From the NCBI RefSeq assembly GCF_006715305.1, contig NZ_VFMY01000002.1:248001-312000 (forward strand): DNA of 64,000 nucleotides. The letters are read 5' to 3'. The stretch is from Arthrobacter sp. SLBN-100 (lineage in GTDB: Bacteria > Actinomycetota > Actinomycetes > Actinomycetales > Micrococcaceae). How positions within the stretch are numbered: position 1 is the stretch's first letter; every line of letters begins with the position of its first letter. The notes under the pieces are model-generated. The model did no database searches and was not told where the DNA came from. It was given only the letters and a program-made list of their open reading frames with translations. Position numbers and translations under genes: made by a program. Below are positions 34,579 to 43,759 of the stretch, in pieces.

Positions 34579-35715
34579 ATGTTTGAACTCAACGAAGACC
34601 AGCAGGCGCTGGTTGAAATGGTCCGGGACTTCGCCGCCGAAGTCCTCGCCCCGAACGCCGCAAAATGGGATGAGGCAAAGCATTTCCCGGTGGACGAGTT
34701 GCGCGAGGCCGGCGCCTTGGGCATGGGCGGCATCTATGTTCAGGAGGAGTTCGGCGGCTCCGGGCTGACACGCAGCGACGCAGTCCTGATTTTCGAGGAA
34801 CTGGCGAAGGCCGATCCCACGATCGCGGCCTACATCTCCATCCACAACATGGTGGTCTGGATGATCGACTCATTCGGGAATGACGAACAACGCGCAGCGT
34901 GGGTCCCTGAGCTGGCATCCATGCAGGCACTCGGAAGTTACTGTCTCACCGAACCCGGAGCAGGATCCGACGCTGCTGCGCTAAGCACCAAAGCGGTGCG
35001 TGACGGCGACGACTACGTGCTGAACGGCGTCAAGCAGTTCATCTCCGGCGCAGGAGCGTCAAGCTACTACATCGTCATGGCACGTACGGCTGACACAGGA
35101 AACCGGGGCATCACCGCGATTGTCGTACCAGCGGACACACCCGGCCTGTCCTATGGTGCGAACGAGAAAAAGATGGGATGGAACGCCCAGCCGACGCGGC
35201 AGGTAATCCTGGACAATGTCAGGGTTCCCGTGGCCAACCGGCTGGGCGAGGAAGGCGGCGGCTTCGGGATAGCGATGAAGGGACTCAACGGAGGCCGAAT
35301 CAATATGGGGGCATGCTCCCTTGGCGGCGGTCAGACTGCCCTCAATAAATCAGTGGCATATCTGAAGGAACGCCAGGCGTTCGGAGGTCCGCTGATAAAC
35401 CAGCAGTCGCTGCTGTTCCAGCTGGCTGACATGGAAACGCAGCTCGTCTCCGCCCGCACCCTGCTTTGGCGGGCAGCGGACGCACTGGACCGTGGGGCGC
35501 CGGACGCAGTCAAACTCTGCGCCATGGCCAAGCAGGTGGCAACCGACGCTGGCTTCAGCGTCGCCGACCGGGCTATCCAGCTCCACGGCGGATACGGTTA
35601 CCTGTCCGAATACGGCCTGGAAAAAATCGCCCGGGACCTGCGAGTGCACCAGATCCTCGAAGGAAGCAACGAGATCATGCGCCTGGTCGTTGGGCGAATC
35701 GTGGCCGGGGCCTAG
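34579..35715 (+). CDS. Acyl-CoA dehydrogenase, isobutyryl-CoA dehydrogenase type
   Basis: An FAD enzyme predicted to oxidise isobutyryl-CoA to methacrylyl-CoA. ATG 34579 (MFELNEDQQALVEMVRDFA) gives the usual N-terminus; ATG 34567 is an alternative. Blocks seen: SYCLTEPGAGSDAAALSTKA, QFISGAGASSYYIVMA, KMGWNAQPTRQVILDNVRVP, RQAFGGPLINQQ and QLHGGYGYLSEYGLEKIARD. The catalytic base Glu is in ILEGSNEIMR. Substrate assignment rests on the ACAD8-like C-terminus and on the neighbouring 3-hydroxyisobutyrate genes. It has its own operator region and leads a seven-gene operon; the next gene starts 2 bases after its stop. Confidence 0.9.
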   Translation: MFELNEDQQALVEMVRDFAAEVLAPNAAKWDEAKHFPVDELREAGALGMGGIYVQEEFGGSGLTRSDAVLIFEELAKADPTIAAYISIHNMVVWMIDSFGNDEQRAAWVPELASMQALGSYCLTEPGAGSDAAALSTKAVRDGDDYVLNGVKQFISGAGASSYYIVMARTADTGNRGITAIVVPADTPGLSYGANEKKMGWNAQPTRQVILDNVRVPVANRLGEEGGGFGIAMKGLNGGRINMGACSLGGGQTALNKSVAYLKERQAFGGPLINQQSLLFQLADMETQLVSARTLLWRAADALDRGAPDAVKLCAMAKQVATDAGFSVADRAIQLHGGYGYLSEYGLEKIARDLRVHQILEGSNEIMRLVVGRIVAGA

Positions 35716-35717
35716 AG

Positions 35718-36779
35718 ATGGAAAACGACGAAGTCCTGTTCCGCCACGACGGCCACCTGGGACACATCATTCTGAACCGACCTCAAGCGATCAACGCCTT
35801 AACCCACGCAATGGTCACCCGGATCGCCGCTGCCCTGGACGACTGGGAAAACGACGACTCAGTGGCCACGGTGTTGCTGAGTGGCGAGGGAGAACGGGGC
35901 CTGTGCGCGGGCGGTGACCTTCTAGCGATCCATCGGGACGCTGTGAACAAGGGCACTGGCACCGAGCGGTTCTGGGCTGACGAGTACCGCCTCAACGCCC
36001 GCATCGCCACCTATCCCAAGCCCTATGTCGCGATCATGGACGGGCTTGTACTCGGCGGCGGCGTAGGGGTTTCGGCCCACGGTTCTCTGCGCGTGGTGAC
36101 CGAGCGCACCAAGGTAGGTATGCCGGAGACCGGCATAGGGTTCGTCCCCGATGTCGGCGGAACCCACCTGCTCTCGAGGGCCCCCGGTGAACTCGGAACA
36201 CATGTTGCAATGACTGCAGCGAACATGTCCGGTGCGGACGCAATCGCACTTGGCTTTGCCGATCACCTCGTGAACAGTGAGGCGCTGCCTGCTCTGTTCA
36301 GGAAGCTCGCCGTAGCCACCGCGGAGGAAGCTGTGCTTTCCCTCGCTCTCACGTCCTTGCCGCCTGCGGGACTGGTTGCTGAACGCACGTGGATTGACGC
36401 CTGTTACGCCTTCGATTCCGTAGAGGAGATCCTTCAGGCACTGCGCGCCTCCCCCGTATCCGCAGCGCACGCCGCTGCTGACAAGATCCTGAAGAAGTCC
36501 CCCACGGCATTGAAGCTGACACTGGAATCACTGCGCAGAGCGCGTGCCTCCGGAAACCTTGAGGAAACCCTTGAAAGGGAATATCGGGTATCACTTCGCT
36601 GCCTTGCAGGTCGCGATCTCCCCGAAGGCATCAGGGCCCAAGTGATCGGCAAGGACCGCCGGCCACAGTGGTCACCCGCTGAGTTGGAGGCAGTCTCGGA
36701 GGCCGATGTGTCAGCTCATTTCGCTCCTTTGGGCGCCCGAGAGCTGGGCCTTACCAATGCTTCACACGCGACTGCCTGA
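35718..36779 (+). CDS. 3-Hydroxyisobutyryl-CoA hydrolase
   Basis: A crotonase-fold enzyme expected to release 3-hydroxyisobutyrate from its CoA ester. From ATG 35718 the 353 residues show GERGLCAGGDLLAIHRDA, LGGGVGVSAHGSLRVVTERT, and GMPETGIGFVPDVGGTHLLS with the Glu and Asp of the hydrolase branch. The C-terminal extension (LERAYRVSLR-like, EREYRVSLRCLAGRD) makes it longer than enoyl-CoA hydratases, as in HIBCH. Translation is probably coupled to the acyl-CoA dehydrogenase. Confidence 0.9.
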   Translation: MENDEVLFRHDGHLGHIILNRPQAINALTHAMVTRIAAALDDWENDDSVATVLLSGEGERGLCAGGDLLAIHRDAVNKGTGTERFWADEYRLNARIATYPKPYVAIMDGLVLGGGVGVSAHGSLRVVTERTKVGMPETGIGFVPDVGGTHLLSRAPGELGTHVAMTAANMSGADAIALGFADHLVNSEALPALFRKLAVATAEEAVLSLALTSLPPAGLVAERTWIDACYAFDSVEEILQALRASPVSAAHAAADKILKKSPTALKLTLESLRRARASGNLEETLEREYRVSLRCLAGRDLPEGIRAQVIGKDRRPQWSPAELEAVSEADVSAHFAPLGARELGLTNASHATA

Positions 36780-36830
36780 GTATTACGACCGACAACTGCG
36801 CGGGAAGAGCGCAAAAGAAAAGGAAATTCG

Positions 36831-37742
36831 ATGAGTAAGAAGATCGCCTTCATTGGGCTGGGCCACATGGGTGGCCCTATGGCCGCCAACCTGGTCAAAG
36901 CTGGTTACCAGGTGTCCGGCTTTGACCTCTCAGCGCAGGCACTGGAGGAAGCGCGGGCACTGGGTGTAGCCGTGTCAGAATCTGCCCGCGGTGCCGCCGT
37001 GAATGCCGATGTAGTCATCACCATGCTCCCCGCCGGCCGCCACGTGATTAGCGCCTACCAAGGCGAGGACGGGCTTCTGGCCGCGGCCAGACCCGGAACC
37101 CTGTTTTTGGAATGCTCGACGATTGCAGTTGAAGACGCACAGTCCGCGCACAATCTGGCCGCTGCAGCCGGGCATCGGAACATGGACGCCCCGGTCTCGG
37201 GGGGCGTCGGAGGGGCAACCAACGGTACCTTGACCTTCATGGTCGGGGGCAACACCGAAGACTTCGCAGATGCCGAGCCAATTCTGCAGGCGATGGGCCA
37301 GAGGGTTGTGCTTTGTGGCGGATCCGGCGCCGGGCAGGCCGCGAAAATCTGCAACAACATGATCCTGGGGGTGTCAATGATCGCCGTGTCCGAGGCCTTC
37401 GTCCTGGGCGAGAAGCTGGGCCTGTCCCACGAGGCATTGTTCGACGTCGCCTCTAATGCTTCCGGCCAGTGCTGGGCCCTGACCACCAACTGCCCCGTCC
37501 CAGGACCGGTACCGGCCAGCCCCGCGAACCGGGACTATCGGCCCGGCTTCGCCGGGGCGCTGATGGCCAAGGACCTCGGCCTTGCCGTCCAGGCCCTTCA
37601 ATCGACCGGGGTCCAGGCCCGGCTCGGTTCGCTGGCCGAGGAGATCTACCGGGACTTCGCCGCCGGCGAGGGGGCGGGCCGGGACTTCTCCGGCATCATC
37701 AACCAGATCCGGTCCACCTCCAAGACAAAGGAAACAGTATGA
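36831..37742 (+). CDS. mmsB: 3-Hydroxyisobutyrate dehydrogenase
   Basis: NAD-dependent oxidation of 3-hydroxyisobutyrate to methylmalonate semialdehyde. The 303-residue protein has [20 protein letters not shown] (dinucleotide site), [31 protein letters not shown] and the catalytic-Lys region [33 protein letters not shown] precedes the ATG. The next gene overlaps its stop as ATGA. Confidence 0.93.
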   Translation: MSKKIAFIGLGHMGGPMAANLVKAGYQVSGFDLSAQALEEARALGVAVSESARGAAVNADVVITMLPAGRHVISAYQGEDGLLAAARPGTLFLECSTIAVEDAQSAHNLAAAAGHRNMDAPVSGGVGGATNGTLTFMVGGNTEDFADAEPILQAMGQRVVLCGGSGAGQAAKICNNMILGVSMIAVSEAFVLGEKLGLSHEALFDVASNASGQCWALTTNCPVPGPVPASPANRDYRPGFAGALMAKDLGLAVQALQSTGVQARLGSLAEEIYRDFAAGEGAGRDFSGIINQIRSTSKTKETV

Positions 37743-38515
37743 GCGAGTACCAGACCATCCTCATCAAGCAGGACGGACGGGTCGGGACCATCACGCTGAA
37801 CCGGCCCGAGGCGCTGAACGCCCTGAACCAGGAGCTCGCGACCGAGGTCCTGGCTGCCGCACAGGCCTTCGACCGCGATCCCGGCATCGGAGCCATTATC
37901 ATCACCGGCTCGGACCGGGCCTTCGCCGCCGGGGCGGACATCAAGGAAATGGCGCCGCGGTCCTACATCGACATGTATACCCAGAACTGGTTCGCCGCCT
38001 GGGACGAGCTGGCGAGGGTCCGGACCCCGCTGATCGCCGCCGTCGCCGGGCATGCCCTCGGCGGAGGCTGCGAGCTGGCGATGATCTGCGACTTCATCAT
38101 CGCCGCGGACAACGCCAAGTTCGGACAGCCCGAGATCAGGCTCGGGGTGATCCCGGGCATGGGCGGATCCCAGCGGTTGACCCGGGCGATCGGTAAGGCC
38201 AAAGCCATGGAAATGGTGCTCACGGGCCGGACCATGAGTGCCGAGGAGGCCGAACGCGCCGGCCTCGTCGCCCGGGTTGTGCCCGCCGCGGGGCTGATAG
38301 AGGACGCGCTGGCCACGGCCGCGACGATCGCCTCCATGTCCAAACCGATCGCGCTGCTGGCCAAGGAAGCCGTCAACGCCGCGCACGAGATGTCACTGGC
38401 CGACGGCGTGCATTTCGAGCGCCGCCTGAACCATTCCTGCTGGGCCACCGACGACCAGAAGGAAGGCATGGGTGCCTTCATCGACAAGCGCGCCCCGGAA
38501 TTCACCCACCGCTGA
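37739..38515 (+). CDS. Enoyl-CoA hydratase
   Basis: A 258-residue crotonase expected to hydrate methacrylyl-CoA to 3-hydroxyisobutyryl-CoA. Both catalytic glutamates are present: [20 protein letters not shown] and [20 protein letters not shown]; the oxyanion-hole segment is [15 protein letters not shown] 37739 overlaps the mmsB stop by 4 bases; the longer upstream frame is rejected. Its unusually GC-rich text resembles the preceding mmsB end and the ALDH. Confidence 0.92.
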   Translation: MSEYQTILIKQDGRVGTITLNRPEALNALNQELATEVLAAAQAFDRDPGIGAIIITGSDRAFAAGADIKEMAPRSYIDMYTQNWFAAWDELARVRTPLIAAVAGHALGGGCELAMICDFIIAADNAKFGQPEIRLGVIPGMGGSQRLTRAIGKAKAMEMVLTGRTMSAEEAERAGLVARVVPAAGLIEDALATAATIASMSKPIALLAKEAVNAAHEMSLADGVHFERRLNHSCWATDDQKEGMGAFIDKRAPEFTHR

Positions 38516-38588
38516 CACCCGCCGCTGAGACAGGCGCCGGCAGCAGCCGCCCCGGCCCGTGGCCCCACTATTTTGAAGACGAGGAACC

Positions 38589-40088
38589 ATGACCGAAGTA
38601 AGTGTTGACCCCCGAACAGGCTCCATCCTGGAGTTTACCGACCATCTCATGTGGATCGACGGCGAACGGACCGAGGCCACGACCGGTCAGTGGCGCGAGG
38701 TGAAGAACCCCGCCGTCCGCGGTCAGGTGATCGCCCGGGTGCCCTCCGCCGGGGTCGAGGACGTCGAGCGCGCGGTCACCGCCGCACGCCGGGCGTTTCC
38801 GGGATGGCGTTCGGTGCACTTCACCGAACGTGCCCGGGTGCTGGCGAGGATCGCCGACGACATCGAAGCTCGGGCAGAGGAGTTTGCTCGGCTGACCGCA
38901 CTGGACACCGGCAACGCCCTGCGCACCCAGGCCCGCCCCGAGGTTGCCACGCTGGTGGCGCTCTTCCGCTACTTCGCCGGCGTGGCCGGGGAGGTCAAGG
39001 GCACCACGCTGCCGGCCGGGGACAAGCAGCTGCAGTACACCAGGCTGGAACCCCTCGGCGTCGTCGCTGCCATCCTGCCTTGGAATTCTCCGCTGATGAT
39101 CGCCGGGTTCAAGATCCCCGCGGCACTTGCCGCCGGCAACACCGTCATCCTGAAGGCCGCCGACGACGCACCCCTAACGATCCTGCTGCTGGCCGAAATC
39201 TGCAACCGGCACCTGCCCGCAGGCGTTGTCAACGCATTGACCGGCCGCGGCGGAGTGATCGGCGAGGCACTGTCAACCCATCCCGGAGTTGACAAAGTTT
39301 CCTTCACTGGATCCACGGAAGTCGGCCGCGGCGTCGCCCGCCAGGCAGGTGGACGGCTCGCCCACGTGTCTCTGGAATTGGGCGGCAAAAATCCCTCCAT
39401 CGTGTTCCCCGACGCCGTCGATGACGAGCTGATCGACGGACTGCTATCAGCCTCCCGGTTCACACGCCAAGGCCAAAGTTGCACCGCCGGATCCCGGCTG
39501 TTCCTGCACGAGGACATCTACGACGAGGTGCTAGAACGCCTTGTGGCCAAGCTCGGCGCGCTCAAGGTGGGAAATCCCCTAGATGAAGCAACTGACATGG
39601 GCGCCGTCATCAACAACAACCAGTTCAACCAGATCAGCAGCTATTTGGAAGAGGGCAGGAACCACAAGGACCTTACGGTCGCACTCGGCGGCAACGTGCC
39701 CACCGAGGGTCCACTGACCGAGGGCTACTACCACCTGCCGACCGTCTTTTCAGGGGTCCGGAATGACTTCCGCCTCGCGCAGGAAGAGATTTTCGGCCCG
39801 GTCTTGGCCGCGATCCGCTGGAAGGACATCGATGAGGTGGTGGCCATGGCGAACGACTCGCACTTCGGTCTTGCCGCCTACGTGTGGAGCCATAACCTGG
39901 ACAATGCCCTGAACACCGCGCACCGGGTCCAAGCCGGCTGGGTGCAGGTCAACCAGGGCGGCGGGCAGCTGGTGGGCCAGTCCTACGGCGGCTACAAGCA
40001 GTCCGGCATCGGCCGCGAGGTTTCCCTGGAGGGCATGCTGGCCGGGTTCACCCAGACCAAGCAGATCAACGTCAAGCTCAGGGGCTGA
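38589..40088 (+). CDS. NAD(P)-dependent aldehyde dehydrogenase (non-acylating type)
   Basis: A 499-residue aldehyde dehydrogenase. Seen are PWNSPLMIAGFKIPAALAAG, FTGSTEVGRGVARQAG, the general base Glu in LELGGKNPSI, the nucleophile Cys in RQGQSCTAGSR, and EEIFGPVLAA. It lacks the features of the CoA-acylating methylmalonate-semialdehyde dehydrogenases (MmsA), so it more likely oxidises an aldehyde to the free acid, for example isobutyraldehyde or methylmalonate semialdehyde. GAGGAACC precedes the ATG. The next gene starts 2 bases after its stop. Confidence 0.9.
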   Translation: MTEVSVDPRTGSILEFTDHLMWIDGERTEATTGQWREVKNPAVRGQVIARVPSAGVEDVERAVTAARRAFPGWRSVHFTERARVLARIADDIEARAEEFARLTALDTGNALRTQARPEVATLVALFRYFAGVAGEVKGTTLPAGDKQLQYTRLEPLGVVAAILPWNSPLMIAGFKIPAALAAGNTVILKAADDAPLTILLLAEICNRHLPAGVVNALTGRGGVIGEALSTHPGVDKVSFTGSTEVGRGVARQAGGRLAHVSLELGGKNPSIVFPDAVDDELIDGLLSASRFTRQGQSCTAGSRLFLHEDIYDEVLERLVAKLGALKVGNPLDEATDMGAVINNNQFNQISSYLEEGRNHKDLTVALGGNVPTEGPLTEGYYHLPTVFSGVRNDFRLAQEEIFGPVLAAIRWKDIDEVVAMANDSHFGLAAYVWSHNLDNALNTAHRVQAGWVQVNQGGGQLVGQSYGGYKQSGIGREVSLEGMLAGFTQTKQINVKLRG

Positions 40089-40090
40089 CC

Positions 40091-41338
40091 ATGGAAACCA
40101 CGACGACCGCAACAGTGGAAACAGCCGGGCCACTGGACGGAATCACCGTGCTGGACCTCAGCCGCGCCCTCGCCGGTCCCTATGCCACCGCGCTGCTCGC
40201 GGACATGGGCGCAAGCGTTATCAAGGTCGAGTCGATCAAAGGCGGAGACTCGTCCCGCTCATGGCCCCCGTTTGAAAACGAGCACAGCCTCTACTTCGAC
40301 TCGGTCAATCGCGGAAAATCCTCCGTTGCCATCGATTTCTACAGCCCGGAGGGTAAGGACCTGCTTCGAAAGCTGGCACTGGAGGCGGACGTGCTGATCG
40401 AAAACTTTCGGCCCGGGGTCCTGACGACCATGGGCCTGGATCCCGAGGCGCTACGGGCAATTAAACCAGGACTGATAATCGCCTCTGTCACCGGATTCGG
40501 CACCACCGGACCTCTCGCCCGGACCGCGGGCCTGGACCAGGTCGCCCAAGGAATGTCCGGACTCATGTCCGTGACCGGCGGCGACGCAGGGAACATGTAC
40601 CGGTTCGGCGTGCCTATCGTTGACATGTGCGCCGGGATCTTCACCGCCTACGGCATCGCCTCCGCCCTCACCGGTCGTGCCCGAACCGGGGAGGGGCTGG
40701 ACATCTCCACATCGCTGCTGGAAACGGCCCTGGCACTGTCGGCGTTCCAGGGGCAGCGCTACCTCAGCAACGGCGAGGTTCCCGTGCCGCAGGGCAACGA
40801 CCACCCGGTGCTTGCCCCCTACGGGGTCTTCAAAACCGCCGACATCCCTGTCATTATTTCTGTCGGCAACGACAAGCAATGGCTCCAACTCTGCGCCCTC
40901 GTCGGCGATCCGGCCCTGGCCCAGGACCCGAGCTACATGACCGGACGGGACCGGTCAATTAACCGCCAGGCGCTGGCGGGGCGGCTCGAGGACCTCCTCA
41001 AAAAGCGCCCGGGGCTGGAATGGCTGGAAGCCTTCCGCGCCGCGAAAATCCCTTGCGGCCCGATCTACAACTACGCCGAGGTCTTTGCCGACCCGCAGGT
41101 GCAGGCGGTTGACATGGTCCGCACGGTTAGCCGCTACGACGGTACCGAACTGCCTCTGCTGCGCGGCCCGCTCTCCGTCAATGGCGAGCCCACCCCGGTA
41201 ACCAAGGCCCCGCCGGCACTGGGCGAGGATACCCGCCGAGTCCTTCAGGATCTTGCTTTGACACCCGGGCAGATTGAGAAGCTCGTAGCGTCCGGCATTG
41301 TCCGTGAAACGACAGCTCTGGGCACGGTGCATGCATGA
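40091..41338 (+). CDS. Class III (CaiB/BaiF) acyl-CoA transferase
   Basis: Moves CoA between an acyl-CoA and a free acid; here possibly activating isobutyrate, methacrylate or a related acid. The 415-residue protein has VLDLSRALAGPYATALLADM, GASVIKVE, YFDSVNRGKSSVAIDF and the catalytic Asp following the GPLARTAGLDQVAQGMSG block typical of the family. It follows the ALDH by 2 bases and overlaps the next gene by 4, indicating tight coupling. Confidence 0.9.
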   Translation: METTTTATVETAGPLDGITVLDLSRALAGPYATALLADMGASVIKVESIKGGDSSRSWPPFENEHSLYFDSVNRGKSSVAIDFYSPEGKDLLRKLALEADVLIENFRPGVLTTMGLDPEALRAIKPGLIIASVTGFGTTGPLARTAGLDQVAQGMSGLMSVTGGDAGNMYRFGVPIVDMCAGIFTAYGIASALTGRARTGEGLDISTSLLETALALSAFQGQRYLSNGEVPVPQGNDHPVLAPYGVFKTADIPVIISVGNDKQWLQLCALVGDPALAQDPSYMTGRDRSINRQALAGRLEDLLKKRPGLEWLEAFRAAKIPCGPIYNYAEVFADPQVQAVDMVRTVSRYDGTELPLLRGPLSVNGEPTPVTKAPPALGEDTRRVLQDLALTPGQIEKLVASGIVRETTALGTVHA

Positions 41339-42144
41339 TGGTGGCAACGGAGGAAAAAATGACGGCTTCCCTGCGCGTCGAACGCTTAGGCGCCGTAGCG
41401 ACAATTGTGATTGACAACCCCAGACGCCGCAACGCACTGAACCAAGACATGTGGCAGCAGTTCAAACCAATACTGGATCAGTTGGATGGGGATCCCACTG
41501 TCAAGGTTGTGGTGGTCCGCGGCGCCGGAAGCAACTTTTCCGCCGGAGCCGACATCAGCGACCTCTTGGCCATCCTGCACGACCCGGAAAGCGGTGCGCA
41601 CGACGGTGGTCATGTGTCAGCGGGCGAGAACGCTCTGGCCAACTTTCCCAAACCCACTATCGCCGCAATTGATGGCTATTGTATCGGGGGTGCCTGGCAA
41701 ATTGCCGGCGCATGCGACATCCGTCTGGCATCCGAGAGTGCAACCTTTGGCATCACTCCCGCCAAAGTCGGCATCATCTACCCGCTCTCGGGCATAGAAC
41801 GCCTCGTTCGCCTCGCTGGGCCAGCGGTCGCAAAGTACTTGTTGTTTACCGGCGATTTTATCTCAGCTCCTGAAGCGCTGAATTTCGGACTAGTTTCCCG
41901 CTTAATCCCGCAGGCCGGGTTCTGGGACGAGATCCAGAAGTTTACTGACGAACTTGCCAAGCGTTCGCAGCTGTCCATCCAGGCCACAAAGCAGATTGTC
42001 GAAGCCATCGCAGTGAATGATCCCGGAGTCCCTGAAATAAGCGACTATTGGCAAGATCAGATGGCCATAAGCGGGGAAGCTGAAATCGGCATCCGTGCCT
42101 TCCTCGACAAGGAGACGCCGGCGTTCAATTGGATCAAACCATAA
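41335..42144 (+). CDS. Enoyl-CoA hydratase/isomerase family protein
   Basis: A 269-residue crotonase. It has VIDNPRRRNALNQDMW, NFSAGADISDL, IGGAWQIAGACDIRLASESA and GITPAKVGIIYPLSGIERLV. At the first catalytic position GGAWQIAG replaces the usual GGGCELA, so the Glu is absent (Gln nearby) and at the second FGITPAKVG replaces the GxPE motif. Ordinary hydratase chemistry is therefore doubtful; isomerase, decarboxylase or hydrolase activity is possible. ATG 41335 overlaps the CoA-transferase stop; a second ATG lies at 41359. Its stop abuts the stop of the convergent marR gene. Confidence 0.85.
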   Translation: MMVATEEKMTASLRVERLGAVATIVIDNPRRRNALNQDMWQQFKPILDQLDGDPTVKVVVVRGAGSNFSAGADISDLLAILHDPESGAHDGGHVSAGENALANFPKPTIAAIDGYCIGGAWQIAGACDIRLASESATFGITPAKVGIIYPLSGIERLVRLAGPAVAKYLLFTGDFISAPEALNFGLVSRLIPQAGFWDEIQKFTDELAKRSQLSIQATKQIVEAIAVNDPGVPEISDYWQDQMAISGEAEIGIRAFLDKETPAFNWIKP

Positions 42145-42672
42145 CTAGATGGGGAAGCCCGTCTCCACGAAATCGCCCGCATCATGACGGAAGCGGCCCA
42201 GGACCTGGTTCAAGCCGTCTATTTCAAGCGCGTTGAATCCGGGCTTTGTAAACACCTCAGCATTCAAATCAAGGGTTGCCCCCTTCACTGCCTCCCGTCC
42301 TTCCGGGGTGATTTCAACTAGCTTGGTACGGCCGTCTGCGGGGTGCGCCGCGCGTCGGACAAGGCCGGCGCGTTCCAATCGGTCAACCGTATTGGTGACG
42401 CTTGTAGGATGCACTTGCAAGCGCGCGCTGGCCTTCGCCATCGGCAAAGAACCGTCTTTGGTGAAACTAAGCAGTGCCAACAACTCAAAGCGGGCGAACG
42501 TAAGGCCGTGGGCCTTCAGGACCGCGTCAATCCGCGCCAACAGAATTTGCTGCGTCCTCATGATCGAGGTAACAGCTGCCATTCCGTCGGCCGCCTCGGA
42601 CCAGCCGTGTTCCTGCCAATGACGCCTCGCTTCGGCGATTGGGTCCATTCGGAGGGGAACAGAATCCGTCAC
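42145..42672 (-). CDS. MarR-family repressor, probable regulator of the etf and acyl-CoA units
   Basis: A 175-residue winged-helix regulator. GTG 42672 is chosen because GAGGAG lies 7 bases upstream; the frame extends to ATG 42717 without a better site. DNA-binding region: LTFARFELLALLSFTKDGSL then MAKASARLQVHPTSVTNTVD and the wing RAAHPADGRTKLVEITPEG. It is convergent with the operon it probably controls. The palindrome TTGGACGTCCTAGT lies ~55 bases upstream of its start and also occurs, exactly, before etfB. An acyl-CoA or free acid is a plausible inducer. Confidence 0.88.
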   Translation of the reverse strand: MTDSVPLRMDPIAEARRHWQEHGWSEAADGMAAVTSIMRTQQILLARIDAVLKAHGLTFARFELLALLSFTKDGSLPMAKASARLQVHPTSVTNTVDRLERAGLVRRAAHPADGRTKLVEITPEGREAVKGATLDLNAEVFTKPGFNALEIDGLNQVLGRFRHDAGDFVETGFPI

Positions 42673-42723
42673 GTTTCGCTCCTCAATGTCTCGACTGACC
42701 GAACATCCAATTTTCACACGAAA

Positions 42724-42743
42724 AGGTTGGACGTCCTAGTGGA
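42724..42743. promoter_or_regulatory. Palindrome upstream of marR (probable autoregulatory operator)
   Basis: Contains TTGGACGTCCTAGT (42727-42740), identical to 14 bases of the second etfB-promoter dyad at 31680-31693. Located ~55-70 bases before the GTG start of the minus-strand marR gene. Confidence 0.65.
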
Positions 42744-43109
42744 GTCGACCGGGTCTCGCTACTTGGTTTTTCAAAGAGCCGTTCTACTCGCTTTTGCCGG
42801 AGTCCCAGCCGGAGGCAGACCGAAAGTCTAAGTCCATGTCGGAGCGCCTACAGGTTCAGGGGCCTGACGTGTTCCCAGGCCAGCATGAGCGTCGGCGTAC
42901 AGGGCGTTCCTCTATTGCTCACATGTCTGCTGGCTTCACCGGCGCATCAAAGGCCTGACTGGACTAGGGTGCGTGGAGATAGTTAAGTGGGCATGTTCTG
43001 GTTCATGCTTCTGGACCTTCTTTACAGTACTGGCCATGATCACGGCACTGGGCCGCGGATGTGTCGGCCATTGCCGTGTGCCGGGAAGTCCGGGGATGTA
43101 ACAGGCTCT
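42744..43109. other. Intergenic, nothing recognised
   Basis: No credible gene in about 365 bases between the two minus-strand MarR genes. Confidence 0.4.
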
Positions 43110-43616
43110 CTAGGGCAGGTGGTCCATGGCTTCGCAGGGGCTGGACCCGGGCTGTGATCGGTGGACGTTCATGGCCAGGCGGGCGATCAATGCGACCAAG
43201 GTCTCTGCTTCAGAGTCCTTGAGTCCGGACAGCAGCCCGGATTCGGCCGTTGCCACCCGCTCCTCATATTGAGCCAGGATTTCAAGGCCCATCTCGGTGG
43301 CCACGATTTTGCGTGCTCTGCGGTCCGAAGGGGCCGGGACGCGGTCGACCATTCCGGCGTCCACGAGGGAGTCCAGCAGGTAGGTCAGGACCGTACGATC
43401 GATGGCTAGATGGGAGCCGAGGGATTGCTGGTTGGGTGGGTCACGGTGAATGACAGTGGAGAGTATCTGGTAACCGCGGATTCCTGCCGGCATGCCCTCT
43501 ACTGCCTCTTCGAAGCGGGACTGGTAGCCGCGCAGCACCATGCCCAAATGCCAGCCCAGGTCACCGGGCGCTGCGGCGACGGGGCTCTTCCGAATGGCTT
43601 GCGTGCTCTCAGTCAT
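43110..43616 (-). CDS. MarR-family regulator
   Basis: A 168-residue winged-helix protein: MPAGIRGYQILSTVIHRDPP, NQQSLGSHLAIDRTVLTYLL and the wing RVPAPSDRRARKIVATEMGL. It is divergent from a debris region and the LLM monooxygenase gene. A TATGCATA palindrome (43661-43668) lies ~45 bases upstream and may be its operator. It may sense a substrate or product of the LLM enzyme; inferred from divergence only. Confidence 0.85.
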   Translation of the reverse strand: MTESTQAIRKSPVAAAPGDLGWHLGMVLRGYQSRFEEAVEGMPAGIRGYQILSTVIHRDPPNQQSLGSHLAIDRTVLTYLLDSLVDAGMVDRVPAPSDRRARKIVATEMGLEILAQYEERVATAESGLLSGLKDSEAETLVALIARLAMNVHRSQPGSSPCEAMDHLP

Positions 43617-43759
43617 GCCCTCATCCTACCGGAATGTAGGCGCTTGCAAAGATGTTCTGTTATGCATATAGTCTGTAAAGCAACATAGTCCGCGATTTTG
43701 AGTAACCATGGGAACCAAAGCAGCTTGGCCGCCGAACCCACCCGCGAAGGAATCGCAGC
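43617..43759. promoter_or_regulatory. Divergent intergenic region with a TATGCATA dyad
   Basis: AT-rich segment GTTATGCATATAG around 43659-43671 lies between the minus-strand marR and plus-strand genes, in the position of a shared promoter-operator. No repeat of the other MarR motif is present. Confidence 0.4.
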
